Source: Nepenthes gracilis (taxonomy: Eukaryota > Streptophyta > Magnoliopsida > Caryophyllales > Nepenthaceae). Taken from it: a stretch of 64,000 nucleotides of DNA. Location of the stretch: the NCBI GenBank assembly GCA_033239525.1, contig BSYO01000004.1:310001-374000 (forward strand), read 5' to 3'. Both the position numbers and the translations under genes were made by a program. The notes under the pieces are model-generated. The model searched no databases. It saw only the letters and a program-made list of their open reading frames with translations, and was not told where the DNA came from. Every line of letters starts with the position of its first letter. Positions within the stretch are counted from its first letter, which is position 1. Shown here piece by piece: positions 52,866 through 63,980 of the stretch.

Positions 52866-55374
52866 TGTCACGACCCAGGAACACAATATTCGCAGGTCAA
52901 AATAAAATCAATAATATATATTTTCATCAACCATAATAACCCAACACGGGTGTGACAATCATACACATATAAAAACCCGCACAAGATCTCATCGGATAAG
53001 AATCCGAACAAACATAATACACGACCTGCTAACCATGATCGCAAGGGAGGTATCCAAATTTACAACAGCTCATCCACAATATACTACAACTTTCATATTT
53101 TACATACAATTATTAAGGTCATCATCCGGCCATAAATAATAACCATACCATATCCTCGAGATCAGAAATATACCAAATATAACATCTCCACTCGCCAAAA
53201 GGAATATCCGAGCCCGATCACGCCCGAGCTCCTGCAAGCATATCCATGCCACTAGTCTGAAGGGATAAAACATAAAAATGTGAGCCTAGAGCTCAGCAAG
53301 TATCAACAATCGTATAAAACGGTACACATAAATCAGAAGCAGGGATATCGCATAGCAATCACGTAAAACAAAACACCATGTCCGTGAAATCCCTGAAAAT
53401 CGAGGAGATGTCTCGTACTAAATCGTCGTCCGTAATAACTCGTCCCTCTGGGGCAAAATCATATAAATCACGATCCGGTAAAATCTCGTAGACGATATCA
53501 TATCATATGATCCGAGGTCATATTACAGAATCGCGACCGTCGCCACATCCGCGTGGGACACATACCGTCATCCGGATCTAAAACTCATAATGCAAAAATC
53601 AAGAGAAAATCGCCAGAACTAAAACATAAATCAAAACACGTTCCAGGTTTATCACATCAGTACGTACGAGACATTCCTATCACCCATCCATGGGCCAAAC
53701 CACGTAACTCTAATCACAGTACACCCAAATACGTGCAGAAATACAAAACATGCACGCAATTGGAGAACTAAAGATCAATGATACCAACTTGAGGAAGGGT
53801 TACCATCGTCCGGTAACCATGGCTATATCGGCTACGAATTAGGTCAGCAGCTCAAGGCCATCCATGTACTCTGTCTCCCATAGATTAGGAACTTGCTCAC
53901 TATGTTTTACCACCCGCGGCTTTGGGTGCAACCTCAAATTTTAGTTATATATTAGGACGTCCGGATATATTAGTTTTCCGTGAATTCCTTACGATGATTC
54001 TCAATTAAATACACAGTGGGGAAGGTCAGCTACAAATATCTCAACCTTCCTTCCTGGAAGTAGCCTCAATCTTCCTTCCTATAAGTAGCCTATCATATAC
54101 GTCCCACGGACAGGGAGCGGTGCCACAAATAGCCAATGCCTCGGATCACAAATCGACCCCTAGGGTCTCGGACCACCATGGTCCCGTAGTGATCCCACCC
54201 CCGGCAGCATGCATGGTTAGTGCAAGGCCTGGTTCATGGTTCCACAATGTACGGATATACAAATATACATATACATCGTTCGGGTGTCCAAAAACCCTTC
54301 AAATCATAAATACCAGTACAAAATCATCGCACAACCTATAAAATATACATGCATGTACACAATTGATAAATTGAGGGTATTTAAAAATACATGCATGTTA
54401 GTAAAGTCTCCCACAGTAGTCAAAATACATCAGAAATTAAATCAGACCAAGAATAGGGCTAGAGGATACTTGCCTTAACATTATACTTTGCAGATCTGAA
54501 GAAAGGATGTCCCGAAGCACTCAAATCGAGCCTTTCTCTCTCCTACCTCCCGCGTGCCTCTCTCTCTCTCCTCCGCTCGGCCCTGCCCGCGCATCTCCCC
54601 TCTGCGCAGCTCCTCCCACGCCACTGCCACTGCTGCCGCCACGAACCACCGCAGCCCCCCGACGAGCTCTCCCTCTAAGCCATCACGCACGTCTCCTCTC
54701 TCCTCCATTCTTCTCCGCGTTCGATTTCTCCCGGTCACTGCAGCACACGCCGACGCCGCTCCTCTGCGGCCGATCCACCACCACACAGCTTGCCTGGCCG
54801 TCATCTGCCTCCTCGGCACCACCCAGCCGGCGCCGACGCCGTTATGCGGCCACCTCTCTCCTCATGCAACTTCTCGCCATCGATCTCCTCGTCCAACCCA
54901 CACCGCGCCCACAATCGCCTTAGCCCACGCCACCGCAACCTACCCCGCACCACCGCTAACCACCGTCGCCACCGATTTGCTGCGCTGCCGCCGCCGATTC
55001 TTCCCTTCTCCTCCTCCTTCGCGCGGCAACCCTAATTTCCCCCTTCTCCCTCTCTCTCCTCTTCTCTCTCTCTCCCCAATTCATTTCTCTTCCTTTTTTC
55101 CTGATTTTCCATTTTCTTTTTCCTTTACTTATATTATTATTATTATTATTATTATTACTTTTATTATATATATATATATATATATAACTTTCTTTTATTT
55201 TTTTAAATTCAACTCGACCTCTGAACAACATTACGGGTACACTCCGGGCCCCACTCCACACCTCCGATCATTTTCAAAAATTTTATAATATTTTAATTTA
55301 TTTTTACCACGTCCAAAATACCCAAAAATCACAATTAATATTAAAATAATCTAAATGAGATCCGGAATATTACA
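52866..55374 (-). mobile_element. Solo LTR (2,509 bp) inserted in the Sire-1 RT
   Basis: Begins TGTCACGACCC and ends ATATTACA, with perfect 5 bp target duplication TTAGT at 52861-52865 and 55375-55379. No internal region, so it is a solo LTR left by recombination. Read on the minus strand it starts TGTAATATTCCGG; a TA repeat (55163-55185) then gives a TATA-like region, followed by a purine-rich leader and a GC-rich part (55030-54520), the order of a promoter and R-U5, so its direction is probably minus. Frames over the GC-rich part (54507-55288) are Ser/Pro/His-rich and not genes. Microsatellites (ATT)n and (TA)n lie at 55133-55185. Confidence 0.85.
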
Positions 55375-55379
55375 TTAGT

Positions 55380-55845
55380 AGCCTAAATTTATATTGATGA
55401 CATTGTCTTTGGTGCTATCATTGACTCCCATGCTCATTCTTTTGCTAACTACATAGCCTCGAAATTTGAAATGAGTATGGTTGGAGAACTTACATACTTT
55501 CTTGGTTTACAAATTCGGAATCTTTTTCATGATAGTTTTATTTTTCAAGCAAAATATGCCAAGGATCTTGTAAAATGTTTCAATCTTGACAACTCCAAAT
55601 AGACCCGGTCACCCATGAGCACCGCATCAAAACTGGATCATGATCATATAGGAAAGTGCGTCGATGCAACTCTCTATAAAGGTATGATCGGTATTCTCCT
55701 GTACCTAACTGCTAGTCGACCCGACATTATATTTAGTGTCAATGTCTGTGCCTGAAAACAATCTAATCCTAAAGAGTCCCATTTAAGTGTTGTTGAGCGT
55801 ATCATTCATTGCATCTTGTCGCTCTGGGCAGCACTCTAGGTAATG
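55380..55845 (+). pseudogene. Sire-1 reverse transcriptase, 3' part (copy 1)
   Basis: Resumes right after the solo LTR: IYIDDIVFGAIIDSHAHSFA (YIDD active site), YIASKFEMSMVGELTYFLGL, FIFQAKYAKDLVKCFNLDNS, a stop, RSPMSTASKLDHDHIGKCVD, LYKGMIGILLYLTASRPDII, FSVNVCA and NPKESHLSVVERIIHCI. It ends near 55845; the RNase H domain that should follow is absent, so an older deletion joins RT to the envelope-like region. Confidence 0.9.
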
Positions 55846-56183
55846 TCTCCTCTCTCCCTGTTTTCTTTTTTGCTCCTCGATAATAGCATTCACCGGTGAC
55901 CCCATTGTCTGCCGGCTAACCCTATCTTTGGTCTCTCAATTTCATTTGCTGGCTCTGGTGCGCCCATGGGCCGTACTGGTTCTGTTAGCAGAACATGAAC
56001 CCGGGTCTCTCGGGTGAGAGCCACATACCCTCACCAACTGGTTTCATTTGCTCTACGTCCCACCGCTGTGAGTCAGCCTCCAATGTGGTGGCACATTGCC
56101 TATCGTCTGCTCCAAGCCTTGCCTAGTTGCTGACTTGCTACCACGTTATTTTCATGTGGTGTGCTGTCGGCTTTGTGCCCATG

Positions 56184-56263
56184 GTGAGTGCCGGCAGCGG
56201 CTCGTGCTTTTGTTTTTTTTTCTAAACCAATGTATTTGTATTTTCTTGCTTATGTCTCTTCAG
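56184..56263 (+). other. Putative 80 bp intron before the envelope-like ORF (copy 1)
   Basis: Donor ATG|GTGAGT at 56184 and acceptor TTATGTCTCTTCAG at 56263, with a T-rich middle. The ATG of the envelope-like frame starts at 56264. The same sites stand in copy 2 (59416-59495). If unspliced, the frame runs through a hydrophobic stretch (RLVLLFFFLNQCICIFLLM), a possible membrane segment. Confidence 0.4.
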
Positions 56264-56754
56264 ATGTCGATCCCGTGGAAAACACTTTCCAAGAAATCTT
56301 CTCGTAAGCGCTCCTGTTCAAGTGAACAATTTGACCATGAGTGTTTCCTTAGTAATGTTGCGGCGTCACTGTTACCTCCCGGATGTCCCAACGGAAACTG
56401 TTCCTTGAGTGGGAAGTTATCCTCGCTCTCCTTGACCCCGCCATCTCATCGTTGTTCACTGACCAACACTGAGAACCCATCCTTACTAATCTAATTACTT
56501 TGATTCCCCTTCTTATTCACGAATTTTACTCTAATATTCATGATTTTTCCTTCGAAGTCTTCTCTACCTTTGTGAGGGGGAGTCACCTCCGGATCACGCC
56601 GAACGTGCTCTATGCCTCTTTGGGCATTTCTCATGTTACTCATCCTGACGATCCCTTTCAGGGCTGGTCCATACCTCACCCTAATGATGTCCCCTCCTTC
56701 CTTCACGAATCCCCCACCTCCTGGAATGGGTGTGTTTTCAAAATCAAGCTCCTT
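56264..56754 (+). pseudogene. Sire-1 envelope-like ORF, front part (copy 1)
   Basis: MSIPWKTLSKKSSRKRSCSS starts the frame; after a frameshift, RKLFLEWEVILALLDPAISS, a stop, LIPLLIHEFYSNIHDFSFEV and FSTFVRGSHLRITPNVLYAS follow. It is cut at 56754 by the duplication joint, after NGCVFKIKLL, and continues into solo-LTR sequence. The envelope-like protein of SIRE elements is described as carrying such blocks; no receptor role is shown in plants. Confidence 0.75.
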
Positions 56755-58617
56755 TTACAGAATCGCACCATCGCCACATCCGCGTGGGACACATGCGTCG
56801 TCCAGGATCACAAACTGCATGTGCGAAAATCAAGAAAATGCGAGAACTAAAACATAAATCAAAACACGTTCCAGGTTTATCACATCGGTCGTCACGAGAC
56901 ATTCCTATCACCCATCCATGGGCCAAACCACGTAACTCAAATCACAGTACATCCAAATACGTGCAGAAATACAAAACATGCACGAAATCGGAGAACTAAA
57001 GATCAATAATACCAACTTGAGGAAGGGTTACCCTCGTCCGGTAACCATGGCTATATCGGCTATGAATTAGGCTAGCAGCTCAAGGCCATCCATGTACTCT
57101 GTCTCCCATAGATTAGGAACTTGCTCACTATGTTTTACCACCCGCGGCTTTGGGTGCAACATCAAGTTTTAGTTATATATTAGGACGTCCGGATATATTA
57201 GTTTTTCGTAAATTCCTTACGATGGTTCTCAATTAAATACACAAGTGGGCGGATCACTCTGAATATCTCAACCTTCCTTCCTAGGCGGTAGCATCAATCT
57301 TCCTTCCTGAAGTAGCCTACCATATCATCGGGCACCTCCCCGTCGGGAGCGGCGCCACAAATAGCCAATGCCTCGGATCACAAATCGACCCCTAGGGTCT
57401 CGGACCACCATGGTCCGTAGTGATCCCACCCCGCGGACATGCATGGTTAGTGCAAGGCACGGTTCATGGTTCCACAATGTACGGATATACAAATGTACAT
57501 ATACATCGTCCGGGTGTCCAAAAACCCTTCAAATCATAAATACTAGTACAAAATCACCGCACCACCGATAAAATATACATGCATGTACACAATTGATAAA
57601 TTGAGGGTATTTAAAAATACATGCATATTAGTAAAGTCTCATGATAATCAAAATACATCGTAAATTAAATCGGACCAAAAATAGGGCTAGAGGATACTTG
57701 CGTTAACATTATACTTTGCGAGATCTGAAGAAAGGATGTCCCGAAGCACTCAAATCGAGCCTTTCTCTCTCCTACCTCCCGCGTGCCTCTCTCTCTCCCG
57801 CTCCTCCGCGCATCTCCCCTCTGCCGGCTCCTCCCCCCTCCTACGCTGCGCTCCTCCAACCCACCGTTTGCTGCCTTCCTCCCGGCGAACCACCGCGGCC
57901 CCAAACGAGCTATCCCTCTCGGCCGTCAGCGCCACGTCTCCTCTCTCCTCCATTCTTCTCGGCGTTCGATTTCTCCCGGTCCAGCTGCGGCACACACACC
58001 GCGCTCCTCCTCTGCGGCCGATCCACCACCACATGACTTGCTGGCCGTCATCTGCCTCCTCGGCACCACCCGCCGGCGCCAGAACGCCGTTATGCGGCCA
58101 CCTCTCTCCTCACGCAACCTCTCGCCATCGATCTCCTCGTCCAACCCCACCGCGCCCCACAATCGCCTCGGCCCCACGCCGCCGCAACCTACCCCGCACC
58201 ACCGCTAACCACCGTCGCCACCGATTTCTTTGCGCCGCCGCGCCGATTCTTCCCTTCTCCTCCTTCGCGCGGCAACCCTAATTTCCCCCTTCTCCCTCTC
58301 TCTCATCTTCTCTCTCTCTCCCCGATTCATTTCTCTTCCTTTTTTCCTGATTTTCCATTTTCTTTTTCCTTTACTTATATTATTATTATTATTATTATTA
58401 CTTTTATTATATATATATATATATATATAACTTTCTTTTATTTTTTTAAATTCAACTCGACCTCCGAACAACATTAGGGGCACACTCCGGGCCCCACTCC
58501 GCACGTCCGATCATTCCCAAAAATTTTATAATATTTTAATTTATTTTTACTACGTCCAAAATACCCAAAAATCACAATTAATATTAAAATAATCTAAATG
58601 AGATCCGAAATATTACA
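56755..58617 (-). repeat. Solo-LTR fragment in copy 2
   Basis: Equals 53523-55374. It lacks the first 657 bp of the LTR, ends ATATTACA and keeps the target duplication TTAGT at 58618-58622. The (ATT)n/(TA)n tract is at 58378-58430. Confidence 0.9.
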
Positions 58618-58622
58618 TTAGT

Positions 58623-59085
58623 AGCCTAAATTTATATTGATGACATTGTCTTTGGTGCTACCATTGACTCCCATGCTCATTCTTTTGCTAACTTCATGGC
58701 CTCGAAATTTGAAATGAGTATGGTTGGAGAACTTACATACTTTCTTGGTTTACAAATTTGGAATCTTTTTCATGATAGTTTTATTTTTCAAGCAAAATAT
58801 GCCAAGGATCTTGTAAAATGTTTCAATCTTGACAACTCCAAATAGACCCGGTCACCCATGAGCACCGCATCAAAACTGGATCATGATCATATGGGAAAGT
58901 GCGTCGATGCAACTCTCTATAAAGGTATGATCGGTATTCTCCTGTACCTAACTGCTAGTCGACCCGACATTATATTTAGTGTCAATGTCTGTGCCTGAAA
59001 TCAATCTAATCCTAAAGAGTCCCATTTAAGTGTTGTTGAGCGTATCATTCATTGCATCTTGTCGCTCTGGGCAGCACTCTAGGTA
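58623..59085 (+). pseudogene. Sire-1 reverse transcriptase, 3' part (copy 2)
   Basis: Same reading as 55380-55845 with few changes (for example ANFMASKFEMSM for ANYIASKFEMSM). YIDD is kept. The stop after NLDNSK is shared, so it predates the duplication. Confidence 0.9.
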
Positions 59086-59415
59086 ATGTCTCCTCTCTCC
59101 TGTTTCCTTTTTGCTCCTCGATAATAGCATTCACTGGTGACCCCATTGTCTGTATTAACCCTATCTTTGGTCTCTCGATTTCATTTCTTTCTCTGTGCGC
59201 CCATGGGCGTGCGGTTGTTAGCGAGACATGAACCGGGTCTCTCGGGTGAGCCACATACCCTCACCCAATTGGTTTCATTTGCTCTACGTCCCACCGGCGT
59301 GAGTCACCTCCGGTGTGGTGGCACATTGCTTATCGTCTGCTCCCAAGCCTTGCCTAGTTGCCGACTTGCTACCACGTTATTTTCATGTGGTGTCTTTGTC
59401 GGCTTTGTGCCCATG

Positions 59416-59495
59416 GTGAGTGCCGGCAGCGGCTCGTGCTTTTGTTTTTTTTTCTAAACCAATGTATTTGTATTTTCTTGCTTATGTCTCTTCAG
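59416..59495 (+). other. Putative 80 bp intron before the envelope-like ORF (copy 2)
   Basis: Donor ATG|GTGAGT at 59416 and acceptor CTCTTCAG at 59495, identical in layout to copy 1. The envelope-like ATG is at 59496. Confidence 0.4.
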
Positions 59496-60460
59496 ATGTC
59501 GATCCCGTGGAAAACACTTTCCAAGAAATCTTCTGGTAAGCGCTCCTGTTCGAGTGAACAATTTGACCATGACCGTTTCCTTAGTAATGTTGCGGCGTCA
59601 CTGTTACCTCCCGGATGTCCCAACGGAAACTGTTCCTTGAGTGGGAAGTTATCCTCGCTCTCCTTGACCCCGCCATCTCATCGTTGTTCACTGACCAACA
59701 CTGAGAACCCATCCTTACTAATCAAATTACTTTGATTCCCCTTCTTATTCATGAATTTTACTCTAATATTCATGATTTTTCCTTCGAAGCCTTCTCTACC
59801 TTTGTGAGGGGGAGTCACCTCCGGATCACGCCGAACGTGCTCTATGCCTCTTTGGGCATTTCTCATGTTACTCATCCTGACGATCCCTTTCAGGGCTGGT
59901 CCATACCTCACCCTAATGATGTCCCCTCCTTCCTTCACGAATCCCCCATCTCCTGGAATGGGTGTGCTTTCAAAATCAAGCTCCTTAGTCCTCAACATTT
60001 GATTGTGAGCCGGATTGTGTTGACGAATCTGTTTTCGGTTTCTCATTTCTCCTCCATTCCCTTCGATAAAGCTCTTTTCACTCTTCTCAATGGACGGTCG
60101 ATTGACCTACTGTCCCACTTGTGCATTCACATGCTCGCCCACTTCACCTCAAAGAAGGATGACAACCTCCTGCATGATTGTCTCATTCAGTGTCTTCTTG
60201 TTGCCTTAGATGTTCAGTGTCTGAACCTTCCCTGCGTATCTCTTAGTCAGGCTATTTCTCGTTCCACTTTCAAGCAGAGTTGCTCTCACACTCGTCAACC
60301 TTCCCCCTCCTCCGATGATTTTCTCAATGACTCTAGTTCTGCGGCTCCCTCCTCTCCAGACACAACTGGGCTGTCTGCTCCAAGCCCCTCGCATCTCTCC
60401 CGCTCTACTACATCTACCTCATCGCGTACCTTGGGCCTTCTCTCCTGCATCTCTCAGTAG
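59496..60460 (+). pseudogene. Sire-1 envelope-like ORF (copy 2, longest form)
   Basis: Frame 59496 gives SKKSSGKRSCSSEQFDHDRF, then a shift to MSQRKLFLEWEVILALLDPA (about 59615), TGA, and from 59732 a clean 242-codon frame: LIPLLIHEFYSNIHDFSFEA, STFVRGSHLRITPNVLYASL, HPDDPFQGWSIPHPNDVPSF, HLIVSRIVLTNLFSVSHFSS, LLNGRSIDLLSHLCIHMLAH and a Ser/Thr/Pro-rich tail to a stop at 60460. The EFY-N...FVRG block is the mark of the plant putative transposon/envelope-like domain. No signal peptide or clear C-terminal membrane anchor is seen in the clean frame. Confidence 0.8.
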
Positions 60461-61142
60461 CTGGCTCACTTGTCCATCTCTCATGAGTAGTTGGCATCCT
60501 AACTTGAGCACGTGGCAAAAACTCAGGCTCAGTTCCGATATGAGGTCCTTGTGCGTCTTGACTTTCAGCTTCCTATGCAGGCAGATCGGTTCTTTTCTCC
60601 CGCGGCGGTGGCTCCTTGTTCATCTTCTTCTCGACAGTCCCTTCGGCGATCTCTCTAAGCGATGCTCCTTCGTCATTTGCGACAAAAAAAGGGAGTAGTA
60701 TTGTGAGGGGGAGTTTTCTTCTGTGAGGAGAGTTTCTGTTCTTTTTGTGAGGGGAAAATGTATTTCATTTTCTTATTTGTTTCTCGCTGTTTTTGTTTTC
60801 TATTTACTTATATGATTATAGTTGCTTTTGTTTTACGATTATTTTTCATTATTGCTGTGGTTGAACACTATTGGTTCCTTGGTCGCTACTGTTACGTGTA
60901 TATGTGAATATTCTGTTATATTTCTGCACTAACCATGGTTGTAGGCAATGCAACTTTCTTTGGCCCATAGCAGTTCAATAGTGTCTTAGATACTTTATTG
61001 CGTTATGTTTTGTGTCAACTGTATTTTGGCATCGATTTTGATGTACACAGGTTCTATCTTGATGGTGTCTGAACCCGTACTTATCATATATTTTTGTTTC
61101 TTATTTTTTGGAGTTTTGGTACGGAATTGTCAAACGGAAAGA
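60461..61142 (+). other. Sire-1 3' untranslated region with purine tracts
   Basis: After the ORF, coding-like traces (a Gln/Ser-rich piece to about 60700) give way to TTGTGAGGGGGAGTTTTC (60701) and TTTTGTGAGGGGAAAATG (60738), repeated purine runs typical before SIRE LTRs, then T-rich DNA up to the LTR at 61143, which is preceded by CAAACGGAAAGA. Confidence 0.6.
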
Positions 61143-61732
61143 TTGTTAGTCGTCTTATGTATTAGTATATTCCGTGACCGCGTGGGAGCGTTCGTCATAT
61201 GTGACATCATTCTTTCTGATGGAGCTTCATCGATTTCATGCCTGAAAGTCGCACGCATCACATCCTTAGCATTCCTGCCTCCCCATCCTTCATTCCGTCC
61301 TTCCCTAGGAGCTACACCCAATGGGCGCCCGAGGCGCCAGCAAGGCACACTTCTTGGAAGCGTGCGCTCAATGAGCGCCCAAGGCACCACCGAGGCATAT
61401 TTTCCAGAAGCGTGAACTCGATAAGCACTTGAGGCGCCACATAGACACATTTTCCAGAAGTGTGTGCTCGATGAGCGCTCGAGGCACCACATAGGCATGT
61501 TTTTTAGAACCGGGTCGCTCGATGAGCACCCGATTAGTGCTCGAACACCATGACATGAAACTCTCGAACCCTATCCTGCGCACACCAAGCGCTCAAGCTG
61601 CGCAGCCCTTTTGCTCCTAACAACTCTTTTATTTTTGAAACATTTTGGACTCCTTTATATGGAGGAGCCTTTCTTCTTCATCTTTAGGGTTTTTGAAACA
61701 AAAAGATTGAGATACAAAAAAAGAAGGCTACG
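61143..61732 (+). repeat. Sire-1 3' LTR, first part
   Basis: TGTTAGTCGTCTTATG, CGTGACCGCGTGGGAGCG, CATCAATTTCATGCCTGAA-type words align to 47700-48262. It stops at AAGAAGGCTACG where the second solo LTR begins and resumes at 63981 with TCCATTACTCATTGCCACGA (5' LTR 48264 on). Confidence 0.88.
61340..61560 (+). repeat. ~52 bp repeats in the Sire-1 3' LTR U3
   Basis: About four units marked by TCTTGGAAGCG (61345), TTTTCCAGAAGCG (61398), TTTTCCAGAAGTG (61449) and TTTTTTAGAACCG (61499), each with CTCGATGAGCGCTCGAGGC-like text. One unit more than the 5' LTR. Confidence 0.65.
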
Positions 61733-63975
61733 TGTAACGACCTAATTTCTAGAACATAGTAAATCCTAGTCATTAAGTTAATATAATTAATATAATTAAA
61801 TTTGGGATAAGTAAAATTAGAAAAATTAAAAAATTCATCATAGTGTGGGTGGATGCAAGATTGGGCTCGCCGTAGGTTTGAGCCCAACAGCGGGCGCCAA
61901 AAACAGATTGCTCCAAAAAAACTCGTGCACGCCACTCGCTCGTGCGCAAAGGAGGCGCTAAAAATAGAATGGTCCAGACTCGTTGTTCGCTCAAGCCACC
62001 ACGGCGGTGCCAATTATTCTAGACTTGCGTTCATCGCGCGCTCGATAAGTACTCGAAAGCGATTCTAGAAATCTCTCACCAACCTTTTTGCGCGTTTATA
62101 AAATGGAGAAGGGGAAGGATTTAGAGGAGCGAACGACGTAGAGCACAAAGGAGGGAGAGAGAAAAAGAGAAGGAGGAGGGATTCTACGCCACATTTGGTC
62201 TGATTAGAGTAAATAAATTAGTAAATCAAGTTAAGACAAGTATACTCCGAACTCCCTCTTCTCTTATTATTGCTTTTTAACCTCTCCAAAGAGATATTAT
62301 TGCTCTAATACCCACTTCCTCCTAGATTTAATGCTTGTCTTGCATATTACTCATAATTTTATGGATAAATTTCATATTTAAGTATAAATATCATGATTTA
62401 TGTGTTCGATTTTGATATTTAGCATGTGTTTTGTATTCGATTTGTGTTCGGAAGTTTTGCTTCAAACCCTAACTCAAAAATAGAGAGTAGGGTATTTGTA
62501 AATTTTGGATTACGAAGAGGAAACGCTATTTGATGAATTATGTGGGTTATACGGATAAATTTCCTCTGAAAAATTGTAACATATTACACCGTCCGATATT
62601 ATTGAGAGCTCCAAGCCTGTTTGATGGCTTTGGCCCAGATCTCACTGGCATGCCAGGGGTATGACGTCATCCACCAAAGTGATGTGTGGACTGCCTTTCT
62701 CAGGCCGTTAATTTTGGAGGGTAACCATTAGGCCTAATTGAACCATCCTGTCCTCGAGATATAAATAATGAGGAATCCATGTATAAGAATTAAGAATCAA
62801 GAGAACAATTCTATCCTCGGGATGTCAATAAGGAGGAACCCATATTTTGGACTAAGAACTAAGAATAAGAGAACCATCTTGTCCTCGTGATGTAAATAAT
62901 GAAGAATCACGAGCTTATGCATGAAAGAGAAAGAAAAACCATTAATCAATGATATAAGATCATCCTGACCCTCGGATTATAAATAGAGGAGGAAGCTGAT
63001 GATTACGAACTAAGAATTAAGAACCATGAACAAGTGATCTCATGTATGAGGCCAAGAATCAAGGATTAAGGACAAGTGAACTCATATTTGAGAAAAAGAA
63101 ACAAGAATCAAGAACAAGTGAGTTAATTTTCAAGAATCAAGAAATAAGAAATAAGAGCACCATCCTACCCTCATGATGTAAATAAGGAGGAGCACATGAA
63201 GAACTTTTGAATATGCTTACCTCATGTTTATGCATCGTTTTATGTTTTTATCTTGTTTGTATGCATGTTTAAATTTCTAAATTTCCACCATATTTCTTTT
63301 CTTTCCTCACATGTATTTATAAGATTTGCATAAAAATTATTGTTCTTATTTCTATAGTACTTTGTTGAGCATTCGACTCATTTCTTTCTTTTTATCCCTC
63401 CTTCCAGATAAGTTGAAACATGATAAAAAGGACTGAAGTTAGAAGTTAGCTAGGAAGAAGAAAGCTTGTTGGGGTTAAAGACCTTTGATGACTTTGGGAG
63501 ACCTTGAAAAATTGTGAATGTATATAGCTAGTATTGTTTGATTAGTATTGTATATTATGATGATATAGTATGTTTTATATCGTGATGGAAATATTATTTT
63601 TGCTTCTGCAGGCAGACATATGGTTATAGTTGCTTTCACATTATTTTTTTATTTAATTTTAGATTTTATTTTTGGTCCTAAATGACATCTCTCTTAGATC
63701 TAATACGGTAATTAGGAGTATTGTGTTAGAGTTATGTATGATATGTCATTTGTTGATCTTGTGGATACGTCTATACTTGTGGATTAAATTTTGAGGAATA
63801 TTTATGTATGTGATTTATACAGGTTATTTGTATGATTTTTAATCCAATTTTAGAGGAAACTCTATCCGATTTTTTATAGAAATTAATACGTTTTAATTAA
63901 TTGTGGATTAGTTTCATTAAGTCAAGTATATTAATTAATGGAAATCTTTAGAGAATAAGGACCCGTTCCGTCATA
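61733..63975 (+). mobile_element. Solo LTR (~2.24 kb) inserted in the Sire-1 3' LTR
   Basis: Starts TGTAACGACC after CTACG (61728-61732); the flank CTACG returns at 63976-63980. The end reads GTTCCGTCATA, so the last CA of a normal LTR has probably mutated to TA. A TATA box TTTATAAAATGG at about 62095 and a purine-rich leader GAGAAGGGGAAGG give plus orientation. No internal region is present. Confidence 0.75.
62746..63200 (+). repeat. Degenerate tandem motif inside the second solo LTR
   Basis: The phrase CCATCCTGTCCTCGAGAT-AAATAA-GAGGA recurs near 62746, 62810, 62874, 62962 and 63160, separated by AAGAATTAAGAATCAAGA-type text. Spacing 64, 64, 88 and about 198 bp, so it is a decayed tandem array. 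Confidence 0.65.
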
Positions 63976-63980
63976 CTACG

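Larger units (their letters stand above)
53523..56754 (+). repeat. 3,232 bp tandem duplication, copy 1
   Basis: Starts TTACAGAATCGCG inside the solo LTR and ends CAAGCTCCTT inside the envelope-like ORF. Copy 2 follows at once (56755-59986) with the same length. The unit joins the last 1.85 kb of the solo LTR, the RT end and the front of the envelope-like ORF. Confidence 0.93.
56755..59986 (+). repeat. 3,232 bp tandem duplication, copy 2
   Basis: Same unit as 53523-56754. By eye most stretches are nearly identical, with differences gathered in short patches and in small insertions or losses, for example 57240-57355 versus 54010-54115, and 59090-59240 versus 55850-56000. The equal total length hides these compensating gaps. 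Confidence 0.93.

Noticed and set aside
54507..55288. Long open frames (up to 244 codons) rich in Ser, Pro, His in the solo LTR
   Set aside because: They overlap in all three frames over C/T-rich sequence, are repeated with frame changes at 57716-58281, and show no domain. A lack of stops from base composition is the simpler reading.
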